Assembly (NCBI GenBank): GCA_944324705.1
Contig: CALUXI010000003.1
Coordinates: 33,011-97,010, forward strand
Direction of reading: 5' to 3'
DNA: 64,000 nucleotides
Source: an uncultured Acholeplasmatales bacterium
Lineage (GTDB): Bacteria; Bacillota_I; Bacilli_A; Acholeplasmatales; Anaeroplasmataceae
The notes beneath the pieces were generated by a model. That model did no database searches, had not been told where the DNA came from, and worked only from the letters and a program-made list of their open reading frames with translations. Below are positions 54,715-63,943 of the stretch, one piece after another (the stretch's first letter is position 1; each line of letters opens with the position of its first letter). The position numbers and the translations under genes were made by a program.

Positions 54715-55440
54715 TTACTTATGTTGTGATGCCCCCTCAACAGCTTCAGTTTTAGCTTTTAAATCTTCGCATAAATTTAATTTAGTAAATTCAATATTAT
54801 TTGGTAGTATTATTTCATAATTACGTTGTTCATTTAATTTAAAGAAGATCTCTGCACTACTTAAACCAAGAATATGACCACCCTTTGTCAAATCTTTACT
54901 TAAAAAATGGAAATGCCAACCTGGTAAATTAATTCCTTCTACATAATTAGGGCAATAGATTGCTATTACATAACCAGGAATATTTTCATACTTATACTCT
55001 CTTTGGCATGAAGCTACTTCAGCTAAAGTTTTATAAGGTTTTTCTTCTTGTTTATAACAAGCTCTTACATGCATTGTTTTAAAGACACCTTCACTTTTTA
55101 TAACATAAAATTGATTTAAATTATGATTAATATAAGGTGCTAAAGCTTCCTTGAAATCAGCTAATGATTTTATATCTCTAACAATATTTGTTTTAACTGA
55201 TTCGTCAAATTTAGTAACATTACCAAATGCTACATTATCATTTAAATTCATTTCAACAACTGTACCATCAGCAGTACCTTTATAAGCTCTACCATTAAAA
55301 AATATTGCTTCCCCATCAAGTCCTTCATAAGTACCAATACCAGTATCTCCGCGTTTTAACATTTCTGCAACAGATACAGTCTTATCATAATTACCTAACA
55401 TTAATGCATTTAATGTTGATGCTTGAAACATTTTATTCAT
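54715..55440 (-). CDS. budA: Alpha-acetolactate decarboxylase
   Basis: 241 aa. QASTLNALMLGNYDKTVSV and GDTGIGTYEGLDGEAIFFNG open the family fold. The zinc-binding histidines and catalytic region are in GWHFHFLSKDLTKGGHILG (about 173-191). It converts acetolactate to acetoin, a neutral end product from pyruvate. It lies 11 nt after the KDG permease gene, an unusual partner. Confidence 0.9.
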   Translation of the reverse strand: MNKMFQASTLNALMLGNYDKTVSVAEMLKRGDTGIGTYEGLDGEAIFFNGRAYKGTADGTVVEMNLNDNVAFGNVTKFDESVKTNIVRDIKSLADFKEALAPYINHNLNQFYVIKSEGVFKTMHVRACYKQEEKPYKTLAEVASCQREYKYENIPGYVIAIYCPNYVEGINLPGWHFHFLSKDLTKGGHILGLSSAEIFFKLNEQRNYEIILPNNIEFTKLNLCEDLKAKTEAVEGASQHK

Positions 55441-55451
55441 AATAATTACCT

Positions 55452-56492
55452 CTATTCTTTAATTTCTTCATTTAATTCTGGCCAAATTTCTTTAGCACGT
55501 TCAGGATGCTTTTTTTGATAATATTTATTATTCCATCTAGTTAAGAAAGGACATAATATATTTGTTATAGCTAGCACAAAAGCTAAAATAGCAATTGCAT
55601 TTGTCACATAAGAACCAAATGTAACTTGATCTACCATTGAAGGAATAGACAATGCAACCCCAGCTAAACTACCTGATGCCACACTAGCATAACCAGGACG
55701 TTTCATAATAAATCTTTCTACTAAATATGATGGAACAATTACAATAATAAAGAAAATAACACTTAATAATAAGCCTTGTGGTATTTTCTTTACTGCTTCA
55801 ACAAGATTAATAGTTGAACCAAATTCAAAACCTAAAAATGGTAAAATGATTGCATTACCACCAGCAAATACCTTTTTAATATCCTTATCTAAATTACCTA
55901 AGATCATACCTAAAACAAATGGAATTAATAAAGATACAACTTGCATAATATTAGCTGTAGTTATACCGCCATTGCTATAAAAAGCAAAGAATAATAATGG
56001 TAACATAGGCATTGAGAATATTAACATAATACCAAAACTTGCCTTATCAGAATTATCCCCAAATGGTGAGATTATTCCCATATATAAAGCAGCATTTGCT
56101 GAAGTTACAGCACAAGTGAATACTAAGAATGAAATACCCCAAAAACCATCAAGGCCAAAGATTAAATAAAATAATGCACATAATAAATACGCTACTACTA
56201 AACGTACAATTATTAATACAACTCCTCTTCTTAAGGCATCCTTTAATTCCCCTAGTTTTAATTGTGTACCTGTACAAAATAACATTAACCCAATTAATAA
56301 CATTTGTCCGGTTGATGAAAACATATCTTTCATCGGGTTACCTAATGAACCCCATAAATCGTAGTTACAAAAACCTTTAGCAATAGTAGTAATAATAGCC
56401 CCAATTATTAATGGAACAAACATAGTACCTGCTGGTAGTTTTTGTAAAAACTTCCAAATATTAACATTGCGACTTTTCTTCTCTTCGCTCAT
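55452..56492 (-). CDS. kdgT: 2-keto-3-deoxygluconate permease (KdgT family)
   Basis: 346 aa with about ten membrane segments. LQKLPAGTMFVPLIIGAIIT at the start, then LMLFCTGTQLKLGELKDALR, TCAVTSANAALYMGI and GYASVASGSLAGVALSIPSM are typical of KdgT. Known members import 2-keto-3-deoxygluconate, a pectin breakdown product, with H+. That fits the GH28 and acetylesterase genes of the window. It is divergent from the PucR-type regulator. Confidence 0.87.
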   Translation of the reverse strand: MSEEKKSRNVNIWKFLQKLPAGTMFVPLIIGAIITTIAKGFCNYDLWGSLGNPMKDMFSSTGQMLLIGLMLFCTGTQLKLGELKDALRRGVVLIIVRLVVAYLLCALFYLIFGLDGFWGISFLVFTCAVTSANAALYMGIISPFGDNSDKASFGIMLIFSMPMLPLLFFAFYSNGGITTANIMQVVSLLIPFVLGMILGNLDKDIKKVFAGGNAIILPFLGFEFGSTINLVEAVKKIPQGLLLSVIFFIIVIVPSYLVERFIMKRPGYASVASGSLAGVALSIPSMVDQVTFGSYVTNAIAILAFVLAITNILCPFLTRWNNKYYQKKHPERAKEIWPELNEEIKE

Positions 56493-56536
56493 TTTTTACT
56501 CCTCCTATTAACGCCTAATATTATAGAAATATTTTA

Positions 56537-56565
56537 TTGTTTATTCACTCCAACAAGAGTATAAT
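56537..56565 (+). promoter_or_regulatory. Promoter of the PucR-type regulator
   Basis: TTGTTT (56537-56542), a 17-bp spacer, TATAAT (56560-56565). The predicted start is near 56572, just upstream of the palindrome at 56580. Confidence 0.68.
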
Positions 56566-56579
56566 AATTACAAAAAATA

Positions 56580-56596
56580 TTGTGCTAATAGCACAA
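56580..56596. promoter_or_regulatory. 17-bp palindrome, probable operator
   Basis: TTGTGCTA-A-TAGCACAA, perfect around its centre. It lies in the leader of the PucR-type gene, just before AAGGAG, and about 90 bp upstream of kdgT. Position suggests autoregulation or roadblock control; the binder is inferred to be the adjacent regulator. Confidence 0.6.
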
Positions 56597-56606
56597 AGGA
56601 GTATTT

Positions 56607-57773
56607 ATGGAAAATTTAATTAAAATAATCAGTCAAACTAATGATTTATTAAAAATAACTAAAGAAATATCAAACTATTTCAACAACCCTTGTATGTTAA
56701 TAAATGCCAATTATAAAGTAATTAGTTATGCAATTACTAATACCTTCCATGATGATGTTTTTAATAGTGCTATTAATAGACAAGAAATGACCTATGAATT
56801 TGTATCTCAATTTGAAAAAGATGATAAAGATTACTACTATTTAAACATAGATAAAAGTCCTTATAAACGAAGAATATCACGTTTAATATGTGAAGGATTA
56901 ATTGTAGGTTATTTATTAATTGTTGATGAAACTAAAGACTTACTAGATAAATTTTCTTTAGAACAATTTCAAATTATTGAAGGTTTATTAGCTAAACAAA
57001 TAGTTTTTAGTGAACAAAAAGGTAATATTTTCACTAATAGTATTGATCAGTTCTTATTATCTATTTTAAATTCTAATATAAATGATGAAAAAATATTAAA
57101 TTTAAAAATACATCAACTATTTAAAAAAAATAATTATCCTAATGCTTTAGCTATTATAGATATTCATAATTATCATAATCTTGATTTCTTAAATGATTCA
57201 TTGAAAAGAGATATCAGTTACCATATTAGTAATAGTCACGCTATGATTTATGAAGGAAATATTCTAGTCTTCTTCCCTTATGAAGGGAAAAACTTCTTCT
57301 TTACTTTAGCAGAACATTATAGTTTAAATATTATGTGTTCTGATCCAATCTTAAAAATACAAGATATAAAAAACACCTACTTATTTACTAAACAAGCTTT
57401 AAACTTAGCTAAAGAAATACATAAAACCTGTTTTGTCGATGATGTAAAACGTTATTCATTACTTATTACATATAATAATCTAACCAATAATAATCCTTAT
57501 ATTAGCAAAGAAATAATAAATATCAAAAACTATGATTTAATAAATAAAACAAACTATTTAGAATTATTATATCTATATTTAAAAAATGGCAAATCATTAC
57601 AAAAAACTTGTGAAGATATGTTTATTCATCGCAATACCGTTTTATATCGATTAAACAACTTAAAAGACAAATTTAATTTAGATTTAGATAACACTAATAA
57701 AATAATTATGTATACAATACAATCTGGTATCTTACTATATCAAAATAAACATTATGATTTATTTTTAATATAA
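56607..57773 (+). CDS. PucR/CdaR-type transcriptional regulator
   Basis: 388 aa. The N-terminal ~150 residues are a sensory, GAF-like region. The C-terminus has the PucR helix-turn-helix: YLKNGKSLQKTCEDMFIHRN followed by TVLYRLNNLKDKFNLDL. Family members sense sugar acids or purine compounds. Divergence from kdgT-budA makes these its likely targets and KDG or a related acid a likely ligand. Confidence 0.82.
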   Translation: MENLIKIISQTNDLLKITKEISNYFNNPCMLINANYKVISYAITNTFHDDVFNSAINRQEMTYEFVSQFEKDDKDYYYLNIDKSPYKRRISRLICEGLIVGYLLIVDETKDLLDKFSLEQFQIIEGLLAKQIVFSEQKGNIFTNSIDQFLLSILNSNINDEKILNLKIHQLFKKNNYPNALAIIDIHNYHNLDFLNDSLKRDISYHISNSHAMIYEGNILVFFPYEGKNFFFTLAEHYSLNIMCSDPILKIQDIKNTYLFTKQALNLAKEIHKTCFVDDVKRYSLLITYNNLTNNNPYISKEIINIKNYDLINKTNYLELLYLYLKNGKSLQKTCEDMFIHRNTVLYRLNNLKDKFNLDLDNTNKIIMYTIQSGILLYQNKHYDLFLI

Positions 57774-57999
57774 TCATAAGCAACCTATCTTAAGCTTATA
57801 AATAATAATTAAAAAGATTTTAACATCTTGTCAATACACTTCTTCTTTTGTTCCTTGTTAGAACATATAAATTTAATGTTGTAGATATATCTAATATAAC
57901 ACTCACAATTATAGTAAAAACAAGTTTCAAACGAAAGAGTCTATTCCGAATTTTTGGGCAAATGACCATTTTTTCGGCGTGAAAATTAATTTTTTTATA

Positions 58000-58027
58000 T
58001 TGTAATTTTTTAATTTAGATTTATAAT
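58000..58027 (+). promoter_or_regulatory. Promoter of the 58047-58499 gene
   Basis: TTGTAA (58000-58005), a 16-bp spacer, TATAAT (58022-58027). The rest of the 57774-58046 gap shows nothing else I can support. Confidence 0.6.
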
Positions 58028-58046
58028 AAGTTCAGGTGATGATTAG

Positions 58047-58499
58047 ATGAACACTACTGAATTTGCTGAAGTTAAATTATATAAAAAAGCAATTATTACT
58101 GCACTTATTATTGATTTAGCTATTGTTTGCATCATATTATTCACTTATTTTATTTCAAAAAGCAAAAGTTATTTATACTTTATTTTACTCATTCTCTTTA
58201 CTATACCTGGAATTTTATATTATCTATATCGGTATTATACTGTTAAAAATGACATTAAAAATTATGAAATTTATACTACTACTTTTAAAGAGCCAATAAC
58301 TTCTTTTATTCATGGCCGTTTTTTATCTTTTAAGTTTAATATAACTGTTGATGGGATAGTTATAACAAGAAAGACCCGCGCCTTCTTTTCTACTTCATCT
58401 ATAAATGGTCTAAAGATTGTTGAATATGTACAAAAAGAAGTCTTAATAGCTTATAATAAAAATACTGATGATGTGGTTGTTGTAGGTCCTAAATATTAG
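58047..58499 (+). CDS. Hypothetical membrane protein
   Basis: 150 aa. Two membrane helices (about 14-35 and 41-60), then a soluble region of about 90 residues rich in beta strands (FHGRFLSFKFNITVDGIVIT type). AGGTGATGATTAG precedes the ATG. It has its own promoter and terminator. No family recognised. Confidence 0.62.
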   Translation: MNTTEFAEVKLYKKAIITALIIDLAIVCIILFTYFISKSKSYLYFILLILFTIPGILYYLYRYYTVKNDIKNYEIYTTTFKEPITSFIHGRFLSFKFNITVDGIVITRKTRAFFSTSSINGLKIVEYVQKEVLIAYNKNTDDVVVVGPKY

Positions 58500-58509
58500 G
58501 ACTTTTTTT
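58485..58509 (+). terminator. Terminator of the 58047-58499 gene
   Basis: Stem GTCCTAA/TTAGGAC with a 3-nt loop followed by TTTTTTTA, overlapping the stop codon. Confidence 0.82.
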
Positions 58510-58510
58510 A

Positions 58511-58545
58511 ATAAAAAAGATTGACATCTATAATCGACATCAATC
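58511..58545 (-). terminator. Possible terminator of the Clp-like operon
   Basis: Minus-strand GATTGA...TCAATC followed by TTTTTTATT, 16 nt past the stop of the 58561 gene. The loop is long and the inner pairing weak. Confidence 0.42.
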
Positions 58546-58560
58546 CTATATAATTGTTTA

Positions 58561-59733
58561 TTAAATTTCAATATATAAATAATTCTTTAAATTATGATAT
58601 TTTAATTCATAATTATTTAATATTTCATCATTAAAATTATATTTTTTTAATTTATCTGTAAAATAATTAATTTTATCAGTACTTAAATTATTATTAACTT
58701 TAATATAAAAAGGTAATGTATTTTCAAAAACATCAAATTTTTGTTTAAAGTCTTTATTATCTTGATTAAAAGTATACATACCTACATTAACTAAATTATC
58801 CCCCATATAATATGGGTCATTTTTTAAAACGGATCCTACCTTTAATACTGGAAAATTAACTTCATTTTTTAAAACAAATATTGTTTCAATATGTTCTAAA
58901 CAAGCTTTTACATTTTTATATTTAAAAAATGTTTGTCTTACCTTATGGGCTTCTAATTTATCATCTATTCTTAATAATCCTGCATTAGCAAATTTAGGAA
59001 TAAATAATTGATAATTATTATCTTTATTGTAAGCATATAAAATAATATATGATGTTGTATCTGCTTTATTTAAATATAACAATACTCGATCAGCAAGAAG
59101 GCTATTAGTTCTATTATCAACATTACCATAAACTAATTTAGAATTAGTTAAATCAAAATTAGAATTATCAAGTGGATTAACTAACTTGATATTACTTAAA
59201 TCTTCTAAAACATAATTATTATCCTTTAAAACAAAATTATATTGTTTAATAAAATCTTCAGGATTAAATTTATCTACAACAATATTTAAAATATCATCTG
59301 TTAACTCATTTATTTTAGCAATATAATTAATTTTTTCTTCAACTACTTCTGATTTATTAGTTTTATATTTATTCAAGAAATCAGTTAATTCAATTAGTTT
59401 AGCAACAATAACAGGATCTTCTAATTCCTTTTCATTATATTTAGTTAATTCTTGAAATAATTTAGTTACATAAGGATTCTTAATTTCTACTTTGTTTACT
59501 TCAATATTAAATAAATCTGCTAAATTAACATCTTCTAATTTACTTGATAAACTATTAGATAAATCCTTAAATTTATCAAGCATATCATCAGGCATATCTG
59601 CCATAAATTTATTTAACTCATTATAAATCTCTGAAGTATTATCAGCACTAAAATTTATTTCTGGCTTGCTTGGCTTAGCTTTTTTAGGCTCATTATCAGT
59701 AAATAATGAATCATCTAAGTTCTTTATTGGCAT
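58561..59733 (-). CDS. Unknown protein, third gene of the Clp-like operon
   Basis: 390 aa, soluble and acidic, with a disordered Lys/Pro-rich start (about 1-30) and a helical segment (about 35-150). The C-terminal half is alpha/beta, with SLLADRVLLYLNKADTTSYI and LEHIETIFVLKNEVNFPVL. No catalytic motif seen and no family recognised. It starts 2 nt after the ClpP-like stop, so it is made with the protease and may be an adaptor or regulator. Confidence 0.65.
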   Translation of the reverse strand: MPIKNLDDSLFTDNEPKKAKPSKPEINFSADNTSEIYNELNKFMADMPDDMLDKFKDLSNSLSSKLEDVNLADLFNIEVNKVEIKNPYVTKLFQELTKYNEKELEDPVIVAKLIELTDFLNKYKTNKSEVVEEKINYIAKINELTDDILNIVVDKFNPEDFIKQYNFVLKDNNYVLEDLSNIKLVNPLDNSNFDLTNSKLVYGNVDNRTNSLLADRVLLYLNKADTTSYIILYAYNKDNNYQLFIPKFANAGLLRIDDKLEAHKVRQTFFKYKNVKACLEHIETIFVLKNEVNFPVLKVGSVLKNDPYYMGDNLVNVGMYTFNQDNKDFKQKFDVFENTLPFYIKVNNNLSTDKINYFTDKLKKYNFNDEILNNYELKYHNLKNYLYIEI

Positions 59734-59735
59734 AA

Positions 59736-60335
59736 TTACTCCTTATTTATTTCAGCAATAAAATCATTTAATACCTTATCATTTTTCTTAACAGGTTTTC
59801 TAATCGCATCTATTAAACCAAATTCTAAAGCTTCTTCTGAATTCATCCAAAAATCATAAGTAGCTATTTTCATTAATTCTTCTTCAGACTTACCTGTCTT
59901 TTTGCTTAGAATAGCAAATAATCTTTTATTTAATTTTTCATCAAACTCTATACTATTCTTTAATACTCTAAATTTACCTTCTACACCTGTAGCTAATTCA
60001 TGAATCATAAATTGAGCATTAACAGAGCCATAGGCATAATCACAAACTGAACTAATAATTGTAGCCATTGAAGCACATAAACCTGTATTAAATGCTACAA
60101 CTGGATTTGGTATTTCTCTAATTTTATCTACAATAGCAAAACCATCTAAAACACTACCGCCACCTGAACATATTTCAAGTTTAATAACCGCATTAGGATC
60201 ATCATTAGCTAAAACATCTAAATATGATGTAACTCTTTGAGCCATTTGCGTATTAATTTCACCATCTATCTTAATAATTCTTGATTGTAATAATTGTTCC
60301 TCTATATTCCAAACATTTAATTTAGTTTCTTCCAT
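59736..60335 (-). CDS. ClpP-like serine peptidase, divergent
   Basis: 199 aa. The ClpP fold is clear and the triad is kept: Ser in GLCASMATII (about 97), His in QFMIHELATG (about 122), Asp in YDFWMNSEEALEFGLID (about 171). Changes from housekeeping ClpP include CSGGGSV for NSPGGSV, and HEL for HQP. It overlaps the ClpA-like gene by 14 nt, so the two are coupled and probably form one protease. Confidence 0.82.
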   Translation of the reverse strand: MEETKLNVWNIEEQLLQSRIIKIDGEINTQMAQRVTSYLDVLANDDPNAVIKLEICSGGGSVLDGFAIVDKIREIPNPVVAFNTGLCASMATIISSVCDYAYGSVNAQFMIHELATGVEGKFRVLKNSIEFDEKLNKRLFAILSKKTGKSEEELMKIATYDFWMNSEEALEFGLIDAIRKPVKKNDKVLNDFIAEINKE

Positions 60336-62556
60336 TTTTTTCTTCCTCCTTTAAAACCTTATTTAAGAATGCTAGTTTAACCACATGATCTAAATTACGG
60401 GCACCAAAATCATGAATATTAGCATCTTCTTTAATTTTATTAATATCACCACTAGTGAAATGTATTTTATGACCTGATAATTTTTCATACTTTTCTTGAT
60501 AACGTTTAATTAGTTCATTACTTACCTTTTCTGTTAAACGATTAAAGACAATAATCTTATCCAGTCTACCTAAAAATTCAGGTGAGAAATGACGGTTAAT
60601 CGCATCAATTGCGGCTTCATTATCGGATTTTCCACTACTCATAAAAGCTGTACCTTTTTTATTATTTGTCCCAAAACCTAAGTTAGTAGTAAAGATAATA
60701 ATCGCATTTCTAAAGCTTACTTTATTACCACCTTTATCTGTTGCATAACCTTCATCTAAAATATTTAATAATGATTTAAATACACTACTATGAGCCTTTT
60801 CTATCTCATCAAATAAAACAACACAATTAGGATTTTGTTTTACCTTAGCTAAGAAATCACTAGTTTGTTTAAAACCAACATAGCCTGGATCACTACCAAA
60901 TAAATAATTAACTGCTGTTTCTTGTTGAAGCTGTGAACCTTCAACAACAATTAAATTTTTTTCACTACCTGTAAAGTTTTTAGCTATTAATTTAGAAGTA
61001 AAAGTTTTACCTGTACCACTAGGTCCGGCAAATAATAGATTGCATTTTGGTTTTTCTGGATCAACTATATTATATTCAATCATATTTAAGTATTCTAATA
61101 CTTCTTTTAAAGGTTTATCTTGACCTAATACGTTTTTTTCTAATTCTTCTTTAGTATCTTTAACCTTAGTATCAGACATATTAATATTAAATTGAACTCT
61201 AATTGATTCAATTACATCATCAATAACAATTTCTTTATTATTTTCTTTACATACTCTTGAATAAGCAAAGGCACTCTCAAGCATTGTTAATGCTTTATCC
61301 GGATTAGCTGAATGCATATTATATTGTAAAGATAAATCATATATTTTTTCAATTAATTCTTCACCTAAAGTTTTACCAAAGAAAGCTTCATTAGCTTTTA
61401 AAGTTTCTCGCATTATTTCAATGGTTTCTTCTTTAGAAGGTTCTTCAACTAATACTTTAACAAAACGTCTAGAAATAGCCTTATCTTTTTCTAAATATTC
61501 ATTAAACTCATCATTTGTTGTAGCACCAATAACTTGAATATCGCCTCTTGATAAATACGGTTTTATTATATTAGCTGCTGTTAAATCACCTTCATTGCCA
61601 CCTGAACGAACTAAAGTATGCATTTCATCAATAAATAAAATAACATTGTCTAATTTAGAAACCGTATCTAAAATATTTAATATTCTTTGTTCAAATTGAC
61701 CTCTAAATTGACTACCTGCAACTAAAGCATCTAAATGCATTTCATAAATTATTTTATTTTTTAAATTAGAAGCTAATTCTTTACTATTTTTATTAATAGC
61801 ATCGGCTAACATATAAACTAAAGTAGTCTTACCAGTTCCAGCCGGGCCTACTAAAACCGCACTTCTTTTAGTTCTTCCTGATAATGCTACTTCTAAGGCT
61901 AAAAACTCTTGTTTCATACCTATAAAGCATAAATCTTTATGTTTTAAAACATATTTATTAATGTTAGTTAAATATTTCTTTAATTTATCATCTTCTAATG
62001 ACTTTACTTCTCTAATACTATATTTAACCATTTCTTCTGTAAATTCTTGATACAAGGCTACTACCGAAAAACCATTTTCTGGCAAATCCTTATCTTCAAC
62101 ATGATTTTTAACTGCTTCTTCATATTCATGTTGTTTCATCAAATTAACTTTATCTAAAACATTAAATAACTCATACTCAACATTTAAAAATAAGGTATAA
62201 ATTAAATCTGTTAACTCCATTGTTCTTTCTTCAGTTTTAGCTTTGTTTTTTAATTGTTCTATAACATTTAAAGCATCAGGAGCTAAATTAGTATCAACTT
62301 CAAAAGATAATTTTTCTTTATTAGGATGTAATTCATTATAAGCTTTATCAATATTTATATAATTTAAATCATAACGTTCTAAAATCTTAAACACATCAGT
62401 TTTTATATCAAAATAATCTTTATTCTTAGAATTATTTAAAAAATTAATAATTGCTAAAAAGATAATTCCTGTATCAATATTAGTTAAGCCTTTATTTAAA
62501 GTAATCATACTAGCTTCATCTAAAATCTTATTTATATCATCATGTAGTATCTTCAT
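60322..62556 (-). CDS. ClpA-like AAA+ unfoldase, divergent
   Basis: 744 aa, ClpA-sized with no ClpB middle domain. N-domain about 1-155. AAA-1: Walker A GPAGTGKTTLV, Walker B VILFIDEMHTL, sensor IGATTNDEF. AAA-2: Walker A AGPSGTGKTFTS, Walker B VVLFDEIEKAH, then FGSDPGYVGF (pore-loop region). Where ClpA has the IGL docking loop, this protein has KKGTAFMSS, with TAF in place of the tripeptide. It is probably an unfoldase for the ClpP-like peptidase downstream. GGAGG before the ATG; TATAAT at 62574-62579. Confidence 0.85.
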   Translation of the reverse strand: MKILHDDINKILDEASMITLNKGLTNIDTGIIFLAIINFLNNSKNKDYFDIKTDVFKILERYDLNYINIDKAYNELHPNKEKLSFEVDTNLAPDALNVIEQLKNKAKTEERTMELTDLIYTLFLNVEYELFNVLDKVNLMKQHEYEEAVKNHVEDKDLPENGFSVVALYQEFTEEMVKYSIREVKSLEDDKLKKYLTNINKYVLKHKDLCFIGMKQEFLALEVALSGRTKRSAVLVGPAGTGKTTLVYMLADAINKNSKELASNLKNKIIYEMHLDALVAGSQFRGQFEQRILNILDTVSKLDNVILFIDEMHTLVRSGGNEGDLTAANIIKPYLSRGDIQVIGATTNDEFNEYLEKDKAISRRFVKVLVEEPSKEETIEIMRETLKANEAFFGKTLGEELIEKIYDLSLQYNMHSANPDKALTMLESAFAYSRVCKENNKEIVIDDVIESIRVQFNINMSDTKVKDTKEELEKNVLGQDKPLKEVLEYLNMIEYNIVDPEKPKCNLLFAGPSGTGKTFTSKLIAKNFTGSEKNLIVVEGSQLQQETAVNYLFGSDPGYVGFKQTSDFLAKVKQNPNCVVLFDEIEKAHSSVFKSLLNILDEGYATDKGGNKVSFRNAIIIFTTNLGFGTNNKKGTAFMSSGKSDNEAAIDAINRHFSPEFLGRLDKIIVFNRLTEKVSNELIKRYQEKYEKLSGHKIHFTSGDINKIKEDANIHDFGARNLDHVVKLAFLNKVLKEEEKNGRN

Positions 62557-62592
62557 ATATACCTCCGCCGTTTATTATAGCAAAATAATAGA

Positions 62593-62616
62593 TAAAAAAG
62601 AAGTCTAAGACTTCTT
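62593..62616 (-). terminator. Terminator after the MBL hydrolase gene
   Basis: 8-bp stem AAGAAGTC/GACTTCTT with loop TTA, followed by TTTTATC on the minus strand; it overlaps the stop codon. Confidence 0.82.
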
Positions 62617-63210
62617 ATAATAAGGATTATTTTCTTTCTCTATTTTAATAGAAGTCACTTCATCGTGTCCCGGATAGACCTTTATTTGATTTGGCAAATT
62701 AAATATTTTCTTTAAACTTGCCCGCATATCTAGCACATTGCCAGTAGGAAAATCAGTTCTACCGATTCCCATAGCAAATAAAGTATCCCCACTAAATAAA
62801 ATATCATCCATTAAATAACAAACTGAACCATCTGTATGACCAGGTGTAGCCATAACCTTAATTTTATAATCTAATAAATTTAAGATATCACCATCATTAA
62901 CATAAATTAAATTTAAGTCTTCCTTTTTAAAAGGAATAGTCATATCCATCATTTTAAACAAACTAAGATCTGGTTTATCTAGCTTTAAAGAGTCTTTTAA
63001 ACTAATATAACAAGGAATACCCTTTAAATCCTTAAGCCCATAAATATGATCAACATGGGCATGAGTTATTAAAACTCCTCTAACCTTATAATTATTAAAA
63101 ATGTCATCAAAATCTAGAGCCATTCCCGGATCTACAATTAGACATTCATTGCCTTTAATAATTAAATAAGAATTAACAGCTAGAATCCCATTAACAATCT
63201 TTTTAACCAT
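62605..63210 (-). CDS. MBL-fold metallo-hydrolase, glyoxalase II-like
   Basis: 201 aa. Metal ligands: THAHVDHIYG (HxHxDH, about 50), PGHTDGSV (about 122), SGDTLF (about 140) and VYPGHDE (about 184). The form is that of short YqgX/glyoxalase II-like hydrolases of thioesters. The substrate is unknown. Confidence 0.87.
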   Translation of the reverse strand: MVKKIVNGILAVNSYLIIKGNECLIVDPGMALDFDDIFNNYKVRGVLITHAHVDHIYGLKDLKGIPCYISLKDSLKLDKPDLSLFKMMDMTIPFKKEDLNLIYVNDGDILNLLDYKIKVMATPGHTDGSVCYLMDDILFSGDTLFAMGIGRTDFPTGNVLDMRASLKKIFNLPNQIKVYPGHDEVTSIKIEKENNPYYKKS

Positions 63211-63215
63211 TAAAT

Positions 63216-63241
63216 AAAGAAAAAAGCTTTCTTAAAAGCTT
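63216..63241 (-). terminator. Terminator of the second rpmG
   Basis: Stem AAGCTTT/AAAGCTT with a 4-nt loop and TTTTTCTTT on the minus strand, touching the stop codon. Confidence 0.75.
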
Positions 63242-63389
63242 ACTTCTTTTCTCTATGAATTGTATGTTTGCGGCAATGAGGACAATACTTTTTAAATTCA
63301 ATACGTTCAGGTGTTGTCTTCTTGTTTTTATCTGTATAATAATTCTCATTTTTACATTCAGTACAAACTAATTTAACTAAATCTCTCAT
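63240..63389 (-). CDS. rpmG: Ribosomal protein L33, second copy
   Basis: 49 aa. [19 protein letters not shown] and [17 protein letters not shown], again with two CxxC pairs. Start ATG at 63389 with GGAGGGA upstream. It differs clearly from the copy next to secE (about half the residues). Stand-alone gene. Confidence 0.94.
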   Translation of the reverse strand: MRDLVKLVCTECKNENYYTDKNKKTTPERIEFKKYCPHCRKHTIHREKK

Positions 63390-63545
63390 AATATCCCTCC
63401 AGACATTACATTTTTTCGCTTGTTAATTATAGCAAATATTAATTTGTTATGCAATACCTTTTACTTAAATCTTATTAAATAATGTTAATTGTAAAAGTAA
63501 ATTCCGCTGAAAGAAGTCATATCTTTAAAATAATAATTTGAATAT

Positions 63546-63836
63546 TTAATTACCTATATATACTTGTAATTCATATTCCCACTTTAAAATACCTGTAACT
63601 ACTATTATTTCGATTACATAATTAGATACTATTTTATATTTATCCTTTACATAATTCATTAATTCATTTAAAACCTTATCTTTTTCTTCTACTTGACAAC
63701 TTCTACAAATATACTTACCTTCTGGTAGTTCTTTAAGATTATCTATACTAACAAACTTATTACATACAGCAAATAATCTTGTAAAATTAGAGCTAACATA
63801 AACTCCAGCTAAATCAGCAAATTCTAATTTGTCTAT
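63546..63836 (-). pseudogene. C-terminal remnant of a MerR/GyrI-like effector-binding domain
   Basis: The minus frame is open for about 96 residues ending at TAA 63546-63548. It contains SIDNLKELPEGKYICRSCQV, EEKDKVLNELMNYVKDKYKI and a closing YELQVYIGN, the shape of the effector domain of MerR-family regulators. There is no start codon ahead of the conserved part and a TGA at 63837-63839, so the DNA-binding half is missing. It was probably cut off by the rearrangement that brought in the GC-richer DNA beyond 63840. Confidence 0.55.
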
Positions 63837-63900
63837 TCAATCCTCTATAAACCTGTATTTTCAAGGCATATCGCCTATTAAATGTTCAAACCTTATGTAT

Positions 63901-63940
63901 TTTCCCTTGTTTTTGCCCTTATAAGCCGAAACAAGGGAAA
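63901..63940. repeat. 12-bp perfect inverted repeat near a foreign gene end
   Basis: TTTCCCTTGTTT (63901-63912) and AAACAAGGGAAA (63929-63940), exact inverted copies around a 16-bp loop. It follows the stop of the partial gene at 63944, so it may be its terminator hairpin; the T-run lies on the plus-strand side. It could equally mark the edge of a mobile element. Confidence 0.65.
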
Positions 63941-63943
63941 TTT

